Source: Eutreptiella sp. 'Long Island Sound 2002' | Taxonomy: Eukaryota > Euglenozoa > Euglenophyceae > Eutreptiales > Eutreptiaceae | DNA: 64,000 nt | Reading direction: 5' to 3' | Assembly (NCBI GenBank): GCA_964036045.1 | Contig: OZ038381.1 | Location: 138,104,306-138,168,305, forward strand | Notes under the pieces: generated by a model | Seen by the model: only the letters and a program-made list of their open reading frames with translations | Told to the model about the DNA's origin: nothing | Database searches by the model: none | Position numbers and translations under genes: made by a program | Shown: positions 20,366 through 32,584 of the stretch, one piece after another | Layout: each line of letters starts with the position of its first letter | Numbering within the stretch: position 1 is the stretch's first letter

Positions 20366-20696
20366 TTTGAGGTTTGAGGTTTGAGGTTTGATTTTGCGAG
20401 TACTAGACGCCTTTCAGCCCCGGGGGGCCACCTGGTCGGGCCAGGTGATATCCTCCCCACCGGGTCCTAGTCGGGGGCCCTCCAAGACGCACCTCCTGCC
20501 TGGTGGCGGAGTCCCCCGGGTTCACAGAGCTCGGAGCCCCGTCCCTCCCCGGCTTCCCCATTTCGCCACATCCGGTCAGTGCATCAATTCGCAGCCGTGG
20601 CTGCGGGCGCTTACCCACTGCGTCGCTCCCCTAATGCGTGGTCACCCGGGGCGCCGGCGCTGCCGGGCCCGTGCTACTGGCTTGTTGCCAGTGGGA
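20366..20696 (-). mobile_element. SINE, copy 1 (3' tail of 7-bp repeats)
   Basis: About 330 bp shared with 53,290-53,633. On the minus strand it has a box-A-like stretch (GACGCAGTGGGTAAGCG) and a conserved body, and ends in a tail of about four CAAACCT units at 20,363-20,393. No target duplication is visible because the left flank is transposase and the right flank is GC-rich unrelated DNA. Confidence 0.65.
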
Positions 20697-21199
20697 CCCC
20701 CTTGGGCTGGCGCGGAGGCTGCCTAGCCTAGGGGCTGGGGCGTGGCGCAGCTCGCCACTACTGCCTTGGCGGGTGCAGTGCCCCGTCCGTGTGTTCGCGG
20801 CGCTTGCGGCCGGTTCGGGGGGCTCGGGCCGGTACCTGGTGTTGTGTCTCTCCCGTTTCCCCCTTCCCGCCCCGCGTGTCCCGCGCTGCTTGTGGCGGGC
20901 CGTCCTGTCCGGGTGTCCCTTACCCTCGCTTGCTGGTACGCCATTCCACGCGGTCTGTGCGTTCCGCGAGCTTCGTCCGGTTGCCCCTCTGGTAGTTCCC
21001 GCGTGCCCTTTGCCTGTGTGTGCGCTCGCGCTCCCGTGGCGTCCGCTCCCCCCCCCCTGGGTGGTGTGGCGTGCGCACTTTGCGCGGTCCCGGCACTGGG
21101 CGCTGGTAGGGCTGTTCCACGTGGTCCGTGCCCCTCCGCGTATTCTGCCCCGGTCCCTTGCTCTGTCTCACGTGCTTGGGGGGGGGCGGTCTGGTCCCG
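20697..21199. other. GC-rich spacer before the satellite
   Basis: Composition like the satellite but no clear monomer. It may be diverged array edge. Open frames on both strands come from the lack of AT-rich stop codons. Confidence 0.4.
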
Positions 21200-24100
21200 G
21201 GTCCTCCCTACCTGGCTTGGCCTGCACGCCCTCTGGGGGCTGCGTGCCGCGGGGTTGGTGGGGGGCCGTCCCCTTGGGGGAATGGCCTGCCACTGCTGTG
21301 AGGGGCGTCTGGTTTCAGGCGCCGTCCCGCCCCCGACCGCCCGTCCTCTGGGGCGGGCAGCCGGGGTACCGCGACCCGTGTGTTCCGGGTGCGGTCGGTG
21401 TGGGCGTGGGGACCCAGCACCGGTTCAACAGCGTGCGCCCTTGCGGGCCGGCGTTGCTCGCTGTGGGGGTGGCGGAAGGGCGTCCCCGGGGGGGGTGCCT
21501 TCCACCGCTGTGAGGGGCCTCTGAGATCAGGCGCTCCCCCTCCCCCAACTGGCCGCCCACTGGGCGGGCTGTTGGGATCCGCCACCAACGTGCTGTGGGC
21601 GCGGGTGTGTGGGTGTGGTGGCCCAACACTGTCCCCTTGGCTTGCATGCCCTGTGGGGGCTGCGTGCCGCGGGGGTGGTGGGGGGCCGTCCCCGGGGGGG
21701 GTGGCCTGCCACCGTTGTGAGGGGTGTCTGGTGTCAGGCGCTGTCCCTCCCCCGGCCGCCTGTCCTCTGGGGCGGGCAGCCGGGGTTCCGCGACCCGTGT
21801 GTCCCGGGTGCGGTCGATGCGAGGGTGGGGACCCAGCACCGGCTGCACAGCGTGCGCCCTTGCGGGCCGGCGTTGCTCGCTGTGGGGGTGGCGGAAGGGT
21901 GTCCCCGGGGGGGGGGTGCTTTCCACCGTTGTGAGGGGCGTCTGAGGTCAGGCGCTCTCCCTCCCCCGACTGCCCGCCCACTGGGCGGGCTGTCGGGGTC
22001 CGCCACCCACGTGCTTCGGGCGCGGGTGTGTGGGGGTGGGGGCCCAGCAGAGTCCCCTTGGGTTGCATGCCCTCTGGGGGCTGCGTGCCGCGGGGGTGGT
22101 GGGGGGGCCGTCCCCGCGGGGGGTGGCCTGCCACCGTTGTGAGGGGCGTCTGGTGTCAGGCGCTGTCCGTCCCCCGGCCGCCCGTCCTCTGGGGCGGGCG
22201 GCCAGGGTTCCGCGACCCGTGTGTCCCAGGTGCGGCTGGTGCGGGCGTGGGACCCAGCACCGGCCCCACAGCGTGCGCCCTTGCGGGCCGGTGTTGCTTG
22301 CTGTGGGGGTGGCGGAAGGGCGTCCCCAGGGGGGATGCCTTCCACCGTTGTGAGGGGCGTCTGTGGTCAGGCGCTCCCCCTCCCCGAACTGCCCGTCCAC
22401 TGGGCGGGCTGTTGGCGTCCGCCACCCGAATGCTGTGGTCGCGGGCGTGTGGGTGTGGGGGCCCAACACTGTCCCCTTGGCCTGCATGCCCTGTGGGGGC
22501 TGCGTGCCGCGGGGGTGGTGGGGGGGCCGTCCCAGGGGGGGGTGGCCTGCCACCGTTGTGAGGGGCGTCTGTCGTCAGGCGCTGTCCCTCTCCCAGTCGC
22601 CCGCTCTCTGGGGCGGGCGGCCGGGGTTCTGTGACCCGTGTGTCCCGAGTGCGGTCGGTGCGGGCGTGGGGACCCAGCACGAGCCCCACAGCGTGCGCCC
22701 TTGCGGGCCGGCGTTGCTCGCTGTGGGGGTGGCGGAAGGGCGTCCCCGGGGGGGTGCCTTCCACCATTGTGAGGGGCGTCTGGTGTCAGGCGCTGTCCCT
22801 CCCCCGGCTGCCTGTCTTCTTGAGTGGGCAGCCAGGGTTCCGCGACCCGTCTGTCCCGGGTGCGGTCGGTGCGGGCCTGGGGACCCAGCACCGGCCCCAC
22901 AGCGTGCGCCCTTGCGGGCCGGCGTTGCTCGCTGTGGGGGTGGCGGAGGGGCGTCCCCGGAGGGGGTGCCTTCCACCATTGTGAGGGGCGTCTGAGGTCA
23001 GGCCCTGTCCCTCCCCCGACTGGCCGCCCACTGGGCGGGCTGTTGGGGTCCGCCACCCACGTGCTGTGGGCGCGGGTGTGTGGGTGTGGGGGCCCAACGC
23101 TGTCCCCTTGGCTTACATGCCCTGTGGGGGCTGCGTGCCGCGGGGCTGGTGGGGGGGCCGTCCCCGGGGGGGGTGGCCTGCCACCGTTGTGAGGGGCGTC
23201 TGGTGTCAGGCGCTGTCCCTCCCCCAGCCGCCTGTCCTCTGGAGCGGGCAGCCAGGGTTCCGCGACCCGGGTGTTCCGGGTGCGGTCGGTGCGGGTGTGG
23301 GGATCCAGCACCGGCCCCACAGCGTGCGCCCTTGCAGCCTGGCGTTGCTGGCTGTGGGGGTGGCGGAAGGGCGTCCCCGGGGGGGGTGCCTTCCACCATT
23401 GTGAGGGGCGTCTGAGGTCAGGCGCTGTCCCTCCCCCGACTGCCCGCCCACTGGGCGGGCTGTTGGTGTCCGCCACCCACGTGCTCTGGGCGCGGGTGTG
23501 TGGGTGTGGGGGCCCAACACTGTCCCCTTGGCCTGCATGCCCTGTGGGGGCTGCGTGCCGCGGGGGTGGTGGAGGGCCGTCCCCGGGGGGGGTGGCCTGC
23601 CACCGTTGTGAGGGGTGTCTGGTGTCAGGCGCTGTCCCTCCCCCGGCCGCCTGTCCTCTGGGGCGGGCAGCCGGGGTTCCGCGACCCGTGTGTCCCGGGT
23701 GCGGTCGATGCGGGGGTGGGGACCCAGCACCGGCCGCACAGCGTGCGCCCTTGCGGGCCGGCGTTGCTCGCTGTGGGGGTGGCGGAAGGGTGTCCCCGGG
23801 GGGGGGTGCTTTCCACTGTTGTGAGGGGCGTCTGAGGTCAGGCGCTCTCCCTCCCCCGACTGCCCGCCCACTGGGCGGGCTGTCGGGGTCCGCCACCCAC
23901 GTGCTTCGGGCGCGGGTGTGTGGGGGTGGGGGCCCAGCAGAGTCCCCTTGGGTTGCATGCCCTCTGGGGGCTGCGTGCCGCGGGGGTGGTGGGGGGGCCG
24001 CCCCGCGGGGGGTGGCCTGCCACCGTTGTGAGGGGCGTCTGGTGTCAGGCGCTGTCCGTCCCCCGGCCGCCCGTCCTCTGGGGCGGGCGGCCAGGGTTCC

Positions 24101-27100
24101 GCGACCCGTGTGTCCCAGGTGCGGCTGGTGCGGGCGTGGGACCCAGCACCGGCCCCACAGCGTGCGCCCTTGCGGGCCGGTGTTGCTTGCTGTGGGGGTG
24201 GCGGAAGGGTGTCCCCAGGGGGGATGCCTTCCACCGTTGTGAGGGGCGTCTGTGGTCAGGCGCTCCCCCTCCCCGAACTGCCCGTCCACTGGGCGGCCTG
24301 TTGGCGTCCGCCACCCGAATGCTGTGGTCGCGGGCGTGTGGGTGTGGGGGCCCAACACTGTCCCCTTGGCCTGCATGCCCTGTGGGGGCTGCGTGCCGCG
24401 GGGGTGGTGGGGGGGCCGTCCCAGGGGGGGGTGGCCTGCCACCGTTGTGAGGGGCGTCTGTCGTCAGGCGCTGTCCCTCTCCCAGTCGCCCGCTCTCTGG
24501 GGCGGGCGGCCGGGGTTCTGTGACCCGTGTGTCCCGAGTGCGGTCGGTGCGGGCGTGGGGACCCAGCACGAGCCCCACAGCGTGCGCCCTTGCGGGCCGG
24601 CGTTGCTCGCTGTGGGGGTGGCGGAAGGGCGTCCCCGGGGGGGTGCCTTCCACCATTGTGAGGGGCGTCTGGTGTCAGGCGCTGTCCCTCCCCCGGCTGC
24701 CTGTCTTCTTGAGTGGGCAGCCAGGGTTCCGCGACCCGTCTGTCCCGGGTGCGGTCGGTGCGGGCCTGGGGACCCAGCACCGGCCCCACAGCGTGCGCCC
24801 TTGCGGGCCGGCGTTGCTCGCTGTGGGGGTGGCGGAGGGGCGTCCCCGGAGGGGGTGCCTTCCACCATTGTGAGGGGCGTCTGAGGTCAGGCCCTGTCCC
24901 TCCCCCGACTGGCCGCCCACTGGGCGGGCTGTTGGGGTCCGCCACCCACGTGCTGTGGGCGCGGGTGTGTGGGTGTGGGGGCCCAACGCTGTCCCCTTGG
25001 CTTACATGCCCTGTGGGGGCTGCGTGCCGCGGGGCTGGTGGGGGGGCCGTCCCCGGGGGGGGTGGCCTGCCACCGTTGTGAGGGGCGTCTGGTGTCAGGC
25101 GCTGTCCCTCCCCCAGCCGCCTGTCCTCTGGAGCGGGCAGCCAGGGTTCCGCGACCCGGGTGTTCCGGGTGCGGTCGGTGCGGGTGTGGGGATCCAGCAC
25201 CGGCCCCACAGCGTGCGCCCTTGCAGCCTGGCGTTGCTGGCTGTGGGGGTGGCGGAAGGGCGTCCCCGGGGGGGGTGCCTTCCACCATTGTGAGGGGCGT
25301 CTGAGGTCAGGCGCTGTCCCTCCCCCGACTGCCCGCCCACTGGGCGGGCTGTTGGTGTCCGCCACCCACGTGCTCTGGGCGCGGGTGTGTGGGTGTGGGG
25401 GCCCAACACTGTCCCCTTGGCCTGCATGCCCTGTGGGGGCTGCGTGCCGCGGGGGTGGTGGAGGGCCGTCCCCGGGGGGGGTGGCCTGCCACTGTTGTGA
25501 GGGGTGTCTGGTGTCAGGCGCTGTCCCTCCCCCGGCCGCCTGTCCTCTGGGGCGGGCAGCCGGGGTTCCGCGACCCGTGTGTCCCGGGTGCGGTCGATGC
25601 GGGGGTGGGGACCCAGCACCGGCCGCACAGCGTGCGCCCTTGCGGGCCGGCGTTGCTCGCTGTGGGGGTGGCGGAAGGGTGTCCCCGGGGGGGGATGCTT
25701 TCCACTGTTGTGAGGGGCGTCTGAGGTCAGGTGCTCTCCCTCCCCCGACTGCCCGCCCACTGGGCGGGCTGTCGGGGTCCGCCACCCACGTGCTTCGGGC
25801 GCGGGTGTGTGGCTGTGGGGGCCCAGCAGAGTCCCGTTGGGTTGCATGCCCTCTGGGGGCTGCGTGCCGCGGGGGTGGTGGGGGGGCCGTCCCCGCGGGG
25901 GGTGGCCTGCCACCGTTGTGAGGGGCGTCTGGTGTCAGGCGCTGTCCGTCCTCTGGCCGCCCGTCCTCTGGGGCGGGCGGCCAGGGTTCCGCGACCCGTG
26001 TGTCCCAGGTGCGGCTGGTGCGGGCGTGGGACCCAGCACCGGCCCCACAGCGTGCGCCCTTGCGGGCCGGTGTTGCTCGCTGTGGGGGTGGCGGAAGGGC
26101 GTCCCCAGGGGGGATGCCTTCCACCGTTGTGAGGGGCGTCTGTGGTCAGGCGCTCCCCCTCCCCGAACTGCCCGTCCACTGGGCGGGCTGTTGGCGTCCG
26201 CCACCCGAATGCTGTGGTCGCGGGCGTGTGGGTGTGGGGGCCCAACACTGTCCCCTTGGCCTGCATGCCCTGTGGGGGCTGCGTGCCGCGGGGGTGGTGG
26301 GGGGGCCGTCCCAGGGGGGGGTGGCCTGCCACCGTTGTGAGGGGCGTCTGTCGTCAGGCGCTGTCCCTCTCCCAGTCGCCCGCTCTCTGGGGCGGGCGGC
26401 CGGGGTTCTGCGACCCGTGTGTCCCGAGTGCGGTCGGTGCGGGCGTGGGGACCCAGCACGAGCCCCACAGCGTGCGCCCTTGCGGGCCGGCGTTGCTCGC
26501 TGTGGGGGTGGCGGAAGGGCGTCCCCGGGGGGGGTGCCTTCCACCATTGTGAGGGGCGTCTGGTGTCAGGCGCTGTCCCTCCCCCGGCTGCCTGTCTTCT
26601 TGAGTGGGCAGCCAGGGTTCCGCGACCCGTGTGTCCCGGGTGCGGTCGGTGCGGGCGTGGGGACCCAGCACCGGCCCCACAGCGTGCGCCCTTGCGGGCC
26701 GGCGTTGCTCGCTGTGGGGGTGGCGGAGGGGCGTCCCCGGGGGGGGTGCCTTCCACCATTGTGAGGGGCGTCTGGTGTCAGGCGCTGTCCCTCCCCCAGC
26801 CGCCTGTCCTCTGGAGCGGGCAGCCAGGGTTCCGCGACCCGGGTGTTCCGGGTGCGGTCGGTGCGGGTGTGGGGATCCAGCACCGGCCCCACAGCGTGCG
26901 CCCCCGCGGCCTGGCGCTGCTGGCTGCGGGGGTGGCGGAAGGGCGTCCCCGGGGGGGGTGCCTTCCACCATTGTGAGGGGCGTCTGAGGTCAGGCGCTGT
27001 CCCTCCCCCGACTGCCCGCCCACTGGGCGGGCTGTTGGTGTCCGCCACCCACGTGCTCTGGGCGCGGGTGTGTGGGTGTGGGGGCCCAACACTGTCCCCT

Positions 27101-30100
27101 TGGCCTGCATGACCTGTGGGGGCTGCGTGCCGCGGGGGTGGTGGGGGGCCGTTCTGGGGGGGGTGGCCTGCCACTGTTGTGCGGGGCCTCTGGTGTCAGG
27201 CGCTGTCCCTCCCCCGGCCGCCCGTCCTCTGGAGCGGGCAGCCGGGGTTCCGCGACCCGTGTGTCCCAGGTGCAGTCGGTGCGGGCGTGGGGACCCAACA
27301 CCGGCCCCACAGCGTGCACCCTTGCGGGCCGGCGTTGCTCGCTGTGGGGGTGGCGGAAGGGCGTCCCCGGGGGGGGTGCCTTCCACCATTGTGAGGGGCG
27401 TCTGAGGTCAGGCGCTGTCCCTCCCCCGACTGCCCGCCCACTGGGCGGGCTGTTGGGGTCCGCCACCTACGTGCTGTGGGCGCGGATGTGTGGCTGTGGG
27501 GGCCCAACACTGTCCCCTTGACCTGCATGCCCTGTGGGGGCTGCGTGCCGCCGGGGTGGTTGGGGGCCGTCCCCAGGGGGGGCCGGCCTGCCATTCTTGC
27601 GAGGGGCGTCTGGTGTCAGGCGCCGTCCCTCCCCCGGCCGCCCGTCCTCTGGAGCGGGCAGCCGGGGCTCCGCGACCCGCGGGTCCCTGGTGCAGTCGGT
27701 GCGGGCGTGGGGACCTAGCACCGGCGCCACAGCCTGCGCCCTTGCGGGCTGGCTTTGCTCGCTGTGGGGGTGGCGGAAGGGGGTCCCCGGGGGGGGTGCC
27801 TTCCACCATTGTGAGGGGCGTCTGGTGTCAGGCGCTGTCCCTCCCTCGGCCGCCCGTCCTCTGGAGCGGGCAGCCAATGTTCCGCGACCCGTTTGTCCCC
27901 GGTGCAGTCGGTGCGGGCGTGGGGACCCAGCACCGGCGCCACAGCGTGCGCCCTTGCGGGCCGGTGTTGCTCGCTGTGGGGGTGGCGGAAGGGCGTCCCC
28001 GGGGGGGGGTGCCTTCCACCATTTTGAGGGGCGTCTGAGGTCAGGCCCTGTCCCTCCCCCGACTGGCCGCCCACTGGGCGGGCTGTTGGGGTCCGCCACC
28101 CACGTGCTGTGGGCGCGGGTGTGTGGGTGTGGGGGCCCAACACTGTCCCCTTGGCTTGCATGCCCTGTGGGGGCTGCGTGCCGCGGGGCTGGTGGGGGGG
28201 CCGTCCCAGGGGGGGCTGGCCTGCCACCGTTGTGAGGGGCGTCAGGTGTCAGGTGCTGTCCCTCCCCTGGCCACCCGTCCTCTGGAGCGGGCAGCCAGGG
28301 TTCCGCGACCCGTGTGTCCCGGGTGCGGTCGGTGCGGGGGTGGGGACCCAGCACCGGCCCCACAGCGTGCGCCCTTGCGGGCCGGCGTTGCTCGCTGTGG
28401 GGGTGGCGGAAGGGCGTCCCTGGGGGGGGTGCCTTCCACCATTGTGAGGGGCGTCTGAGGTCAGGCGCTGTCCCTCCCCCGACTGGCCGCCCACTGGGCG
28501 GGCTGTTGGGGTCCGCCACCCACGTCCTCTCGGCGCGGGTGTGCGGGTGTGGGGGCCCAACGCTGTCCCCTTGGCCTGGATGCCCTGTGGGGGCTGCGTG
28601 CCGCTGGGGTGGAGGGGGGCCGTCCCCGGGGGCGGTGGCCCGCCACCGTTGTGAGGGGCGTCTGGTGTCAGGCGCTGTCTCTCCCCCGGCCGCCCGTCCT
28701 CTGTAGCGGGCAGCCAGTGTTCCGCGACCCGTTTGTCCCCGGTGCGGTCGGTGTGGGCGTGGGGACCCAGCACCTGCCCCACAGCGTGCGCCCTTGCGGG
28801 CCGGCGTTGCTCGCTGTGAAGGTGGCGGAAGGGCGTCCCCGGGGGGGGTGCCTTCCACCATTGTGAGGGGCGTCTGAGGTCAGGCGCTGTCCCTCCCCCG
28901 ACTGCCCGCACACTGGGCGGGCTGTCGGGGTCCGCTCCCCACGTGCTGTGGGCGCGGGTGTGTGGTTGTGGGGGTCCAACACTGTCCCCTTGGCCTGCAT
29001 GCCCTGTGGGGGCTGCGTGCCGCGGGGCTGGTGGGGGGCCGTCCCCGGGGGGGTTGTTCTGCCACCGTTGTGAGGGGCGTCTGGTGTCAGGTGCTGTCCC
29101 TCCCCCGGCCGCCAGTCCTCTGGAGCGGGCAGCCAGTGTTCCGCGACCCGTGGGTCCCGGGTGCGGTCGGTGCGGGCGTGGGGACCCAGCACCAGCCTGA
29201 CAGCGTGCGCCCTTGCGGGCTGGCGTTGCTCGCTGTGGGCGTGGCGGAAGTGCGTCCCCGGTGGTGTGCCTTCCACCATTATGAGGGGCGTCTGAGGTCA
29301 GGCGCTGTCCCTCCCCCGACTGCCCGCCCACTGGGCGGGCTGTTGGGGTCCGCCACCCACATGCCGTGGGCGCGGGTGTGTAGGTGTGGGACCCCAACAC
29401 TGTCCCCTCCGCCTGCATGCCCCGTGGAGGCTGCGTGCCGCGGGGGTGGTGGGGTGCCGTTCCCCGGGGGGGTGGCCTGCCACCGTTGTGAGGGGCGTCT
29501 GGTGTCAGGCGCTGTCCCTCTCCCGGCTGCCCGTCCTCTGGGGCGGGCAGCCGGGGTTCCGCTACCTGTGTGTCCCGGGTGCGGTCGGTGCGGGCGTGGG
29601 GATCCAGCACCGGCCCCACAGCGTGCGCCCTTGCGGGCCGGCGTTGCTCGCTGTGGGGGTGGCGGAAGGGCGTCCCCGGGGGGGGGTGCCTTCCACCATT
29701 GTGAGGGGCGTCTGAGGTCAGGCGCTGTCCCTCCCCCAACTGCCCGCCCACTGGGCGGGCTGTTGGGGTCCGCCATCCACATGCTGTGGGCGCGGGTGTG
29801 TGGGTGTGGGGGCCCATCACTGTCCCCTTGGCCTGGATGCCCTGTGGGGGCTGCGTGCCGCGGGGGTGGTGGGAGGCCGTCCCCGGGGGGGGTGGCCTGC
29901 CACCGTTGCAAGGGGCGTCTGGTGTCAGGCGCTGTCCCTTCCCCGGCCGCCCGTCCTCTGGAGCGGGCAGCCGGGGCTCCGTGACCCGTGTGTCCCGGGT
30001 GCGGTCGGTGCGGGCGTGGGACCCAGCACCGGCCCCAAAGCGTGCGCCCTTGCGGGCCGGTGTTGCTCGCTGTGGGGGTGGCGGAAGGGCGTCCCCGGGG

Positions 30101-30236
30101 GGGGTGCCTTCCGCCGTTGTGAGGGGCGTCTGTGGTCAGGCGCTCCCCCTCCCCCGACTGCCCGCCCTCTGGACGTGCTATTGGGGTCCGTCATCCACAT
30201 GCCGTGGGCGCGTGTGTGTGGGTGTGGGGTCCTAAT
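21200..30236. repeat. GC-rich satellite array, about 210-bp monomers in alternating A/B dimers
   Basis: The landmark GAGGGGCGTCTG recurs about every 210 bp for 9 kb. Two monomer types alternate: A (contains ACCCGTGTGTCCCGGGTGCG) and B (contains GGGGGCTGCGTGCCGCGGGG), giving a roughly 420-bp dimer. Monomers share long G-runs after GTCCCC. About 43 monomers in all; edges are diverged. Long frames without stops occur on both strands because 210 is a multiple of three and AT is scarce. They are not genes. Confidence 0.95.
21715..26770. repeat. Higher-order repeat of about 1,890 bp (nine monomers)
   Basis: Sequences at 22,575 and 24,464 (offset 1,889) are almost identical over more than 1 kb. The same holds for 23,418 and 25,307, and for 24,256 and 26,146 (offset 1,890). 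Two full units and a partial third are present. Flanking monomers outside are more diverged, so the unit was recently duplicated as a block. Confidence 0.85.
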
Positions 30237-31390
30237 GACCCTCCTGTGAAGAAGACAAGAGAACACAGCGCTGCTAAGCAACTGTGGCCTAACAGGGACG
30301 CCACAACACGTTTCCCTGCTACCGCTTTGAGGGGAAGGGCGCACAGGTGGCGTGCACAGCGCGGATGTCGATTGAGTCGAACTGCCCTCGCCACTCCTGG
30401 CTGAGGCGCAGTCAATTGTTTTTGTGATCAGCGCCGTATATTTTAGCATGGCTCAAGGGACTGCACCAGTTCACCCTGACCCTCCCACCTGTACAACAGA
30501 GGCCAATGGACTGGGTTCAAGACGGAGGAACCAAGACACACTCCACGTATTATACGCTTCTTAGTGTGCCCTATGATACACTGTTCCTGCACCCAGTTGC
30601 AAGCAAGCAAGCTTAAGGACTTCGCCCGTTGCCTTATGGAACGTAGGGCGAAGCCCTGGGTAACCTGGCAAGGGTTCATACCGCGTGCACAGCGCGTGGC
30701 CGACTGTCAAATCCCTTCAATGCATCGTGTGCACGCATGCAGGGAAGGGAGGCGAGATCGATACCACTGTGAACGCACTGACTCAACCAGAAGGTGAGCT
30801 CCTCCTGGGCTTACCTACCTTACTCACCATGCATCGTGTGAATGCCGAAGTGAAGCGAACGCAAAACAAACCTAAGCATTTAAACAATCCTATTGCGAGT
30901 TATAAACAACCCTAAGCGTTTAATTGCATCGTGTGGCTTGCAGGATTCTTTCTGTTGTGCCTGTTTTGTCATCTGCGATAAGGAGAACAGGGAATGGCGA
31001 ATGAGAGAGGACAGCACGACGCAAAACAAGCCTAAGCGTCTAAGACAACGCTACTTTAACGCACAAACGACGCAAACACGAGCACACACTTCTCCTGTGG
31101 ACCCGTGAAGAGAAGGGAAGGTGGGTGCATGCACTAGGAAGCGTGGCAAGGTGTGTATGTCGGAATCCGGCACACAACGTTATGCATAAGTGTGTATGTT
31201 CTAATCAGTGCAACAAAAAGGGTGGTTGTGCTGTAAGAGCAGTTATCACGGTTGCCCCGCATTGCACCGCAGGGCAGGACCGTTAGCCCCCCGTGACAAC
31301 CACTCCCTGGCCGAAGGCCATTTGTTTTTTCCGATCTCGGTTTGTGGCGCGGGCGGGGCGCTCGTTGCTTCTCTCGTGTGCGTGGCGTGC
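30237..31390. other. Non-coding, with LTR-like fragment and scattered short repeats
   Basis: 30,243-30,365 repeats the element-B-side sequence found at about 10,055-10,170. Further right, TGCATCGTGTG occurs three times (30,720-30,930) and a CCTAAGCGT-type motif flanked by AAACAA three times (30,860-31,035). No gene. Confidence 0.5.
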
Positions 31391-32200
31391 ACCACATGGT
31401 AACATACTTGCGCTCTTGGTGGCGCTGTGTGGCTCCCCCCTTGCCTACTACTCCTTTGCATGCGGCGGCATACCTTTTGTTCCCTATGCAAGCAGGTGGG
31501 TGTGGGTGCGGCACGCATGTTTGTTGTGTTTTTGCACTTGCGTGTTGTTCTTTCTCGTGGTTGTGTGTAGTTCCCCACGTGAGTCCCGCCCGTCATGCTT
31601 GGCGTCCTTCATGTTCCCCCATACCATTTTGCTTGCTCGCGGCGGTGGTGGTCTCGTTGCACGTGCGGCGGTATGCACGGGCGGGCATACCCTCCCTCCC
31701 TTTCGCCTCCTACGTAAGCGGGCGTGCGGGCGGGGGGTGAGCACGTCTCGGTTACGCCTCGTGGTCACCTTCTACATTTGTTGGTGCGGTTGCCGTTCTT
31801 ATCTCGTGCTCGTTGCGTAGCGTAGCTTGGCATGTAACATACTTGGATCCAACAAGCCGCGTGTGCATGTTGTGTATGTTTAGTTTTTGTTTGTGTGTTT
31901 TTATGTGTGTTGTGCTCCCCCTCGGTGGTGTGTGGCCTCCTTCGTGCGTTCTTCTCTCCTTTGTTGGTTTTGTGTTCCCCCGTTGTGCCCCTTCATACAA
32001 TTTTGCTTGTCCGTGGTGATGATGACCTTGCGGCGATACAGCCATGCACGTACGGGCATACCCTTCATTCCCTATGTGTGCGGGGGTGGGCATAGCCATT
32101 CATTCGGTGTCACCTCTTGTTGGTTTTCCTTGCCGGTGCGGTTTTTGTTGTGCTTTTCGTGGCGGCGCATTTTGGTGTTGCATGGCATGTAACATACTTG
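31391..32200 (+). repeat. Degenerate tandem repeat, three units of about 355-435 bp
   Basis: GTAACATACTTG occurs at 31,399, 31,834 and 32,189. Between these, related stretches recur in the same order: ATTTTGCTTG, a CACGT-rich part and GGGCATACCCT. Units are diverged and GT-rich. Open frames across them have no motif. Confidence 0.55.
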
Positions 32201-32584
32201 CGTCTTGGCGGCCATTGTTGAGGGTGTTGTTTGTGTCTGTTTTGTTTTTGCTTGCCTTCCTTTGTTCTCCTTTGTGCATGTGTTCCCTTTCTTTGTGGTT
32301 GGGGCGAGCACAAGTCCCTAGCGCCTAGGACACGCACTTTGCTAGGTGTTTTGGGGCAAGCAACGCTCAACATCGTTGCCGTCGCGACTCTTTTGTTCTT
32401 CTTTTTCTGTGAGTGTCCTAAATTTTGCGACCTCGCCAAACAGCGGCGTAAAACTTTTTGGGGGGTTTCTGAGGTCGGAAAAATCGTTTTTGCGCTTTTT
32501 TTTTTCTGGTTGTGCGTCTTTTTCTTGTTTTTTTGATTTTCTTCTGCTGCGATCGCGCAACATGCCTTCATTGCTAGGCATTTA
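32201..32584. other. T/G-rich non-coding stretch before the second transposase copy
   Basis: Several poly-T runs and no gene. Ends at 32,584, the junction with the right copy of the 731-bp duplication. Confidence 0.45.

Noticed and set aside
22367-26124. Open frames of 691 and 622 codons in the satellite, minus strand
   Set aside because: They follow the 210-bp period, occur on both strands, and are Pro/Gly/Arg/His-rich only because AT-containing stops are rare. Monomer changes do not look codon-biased.
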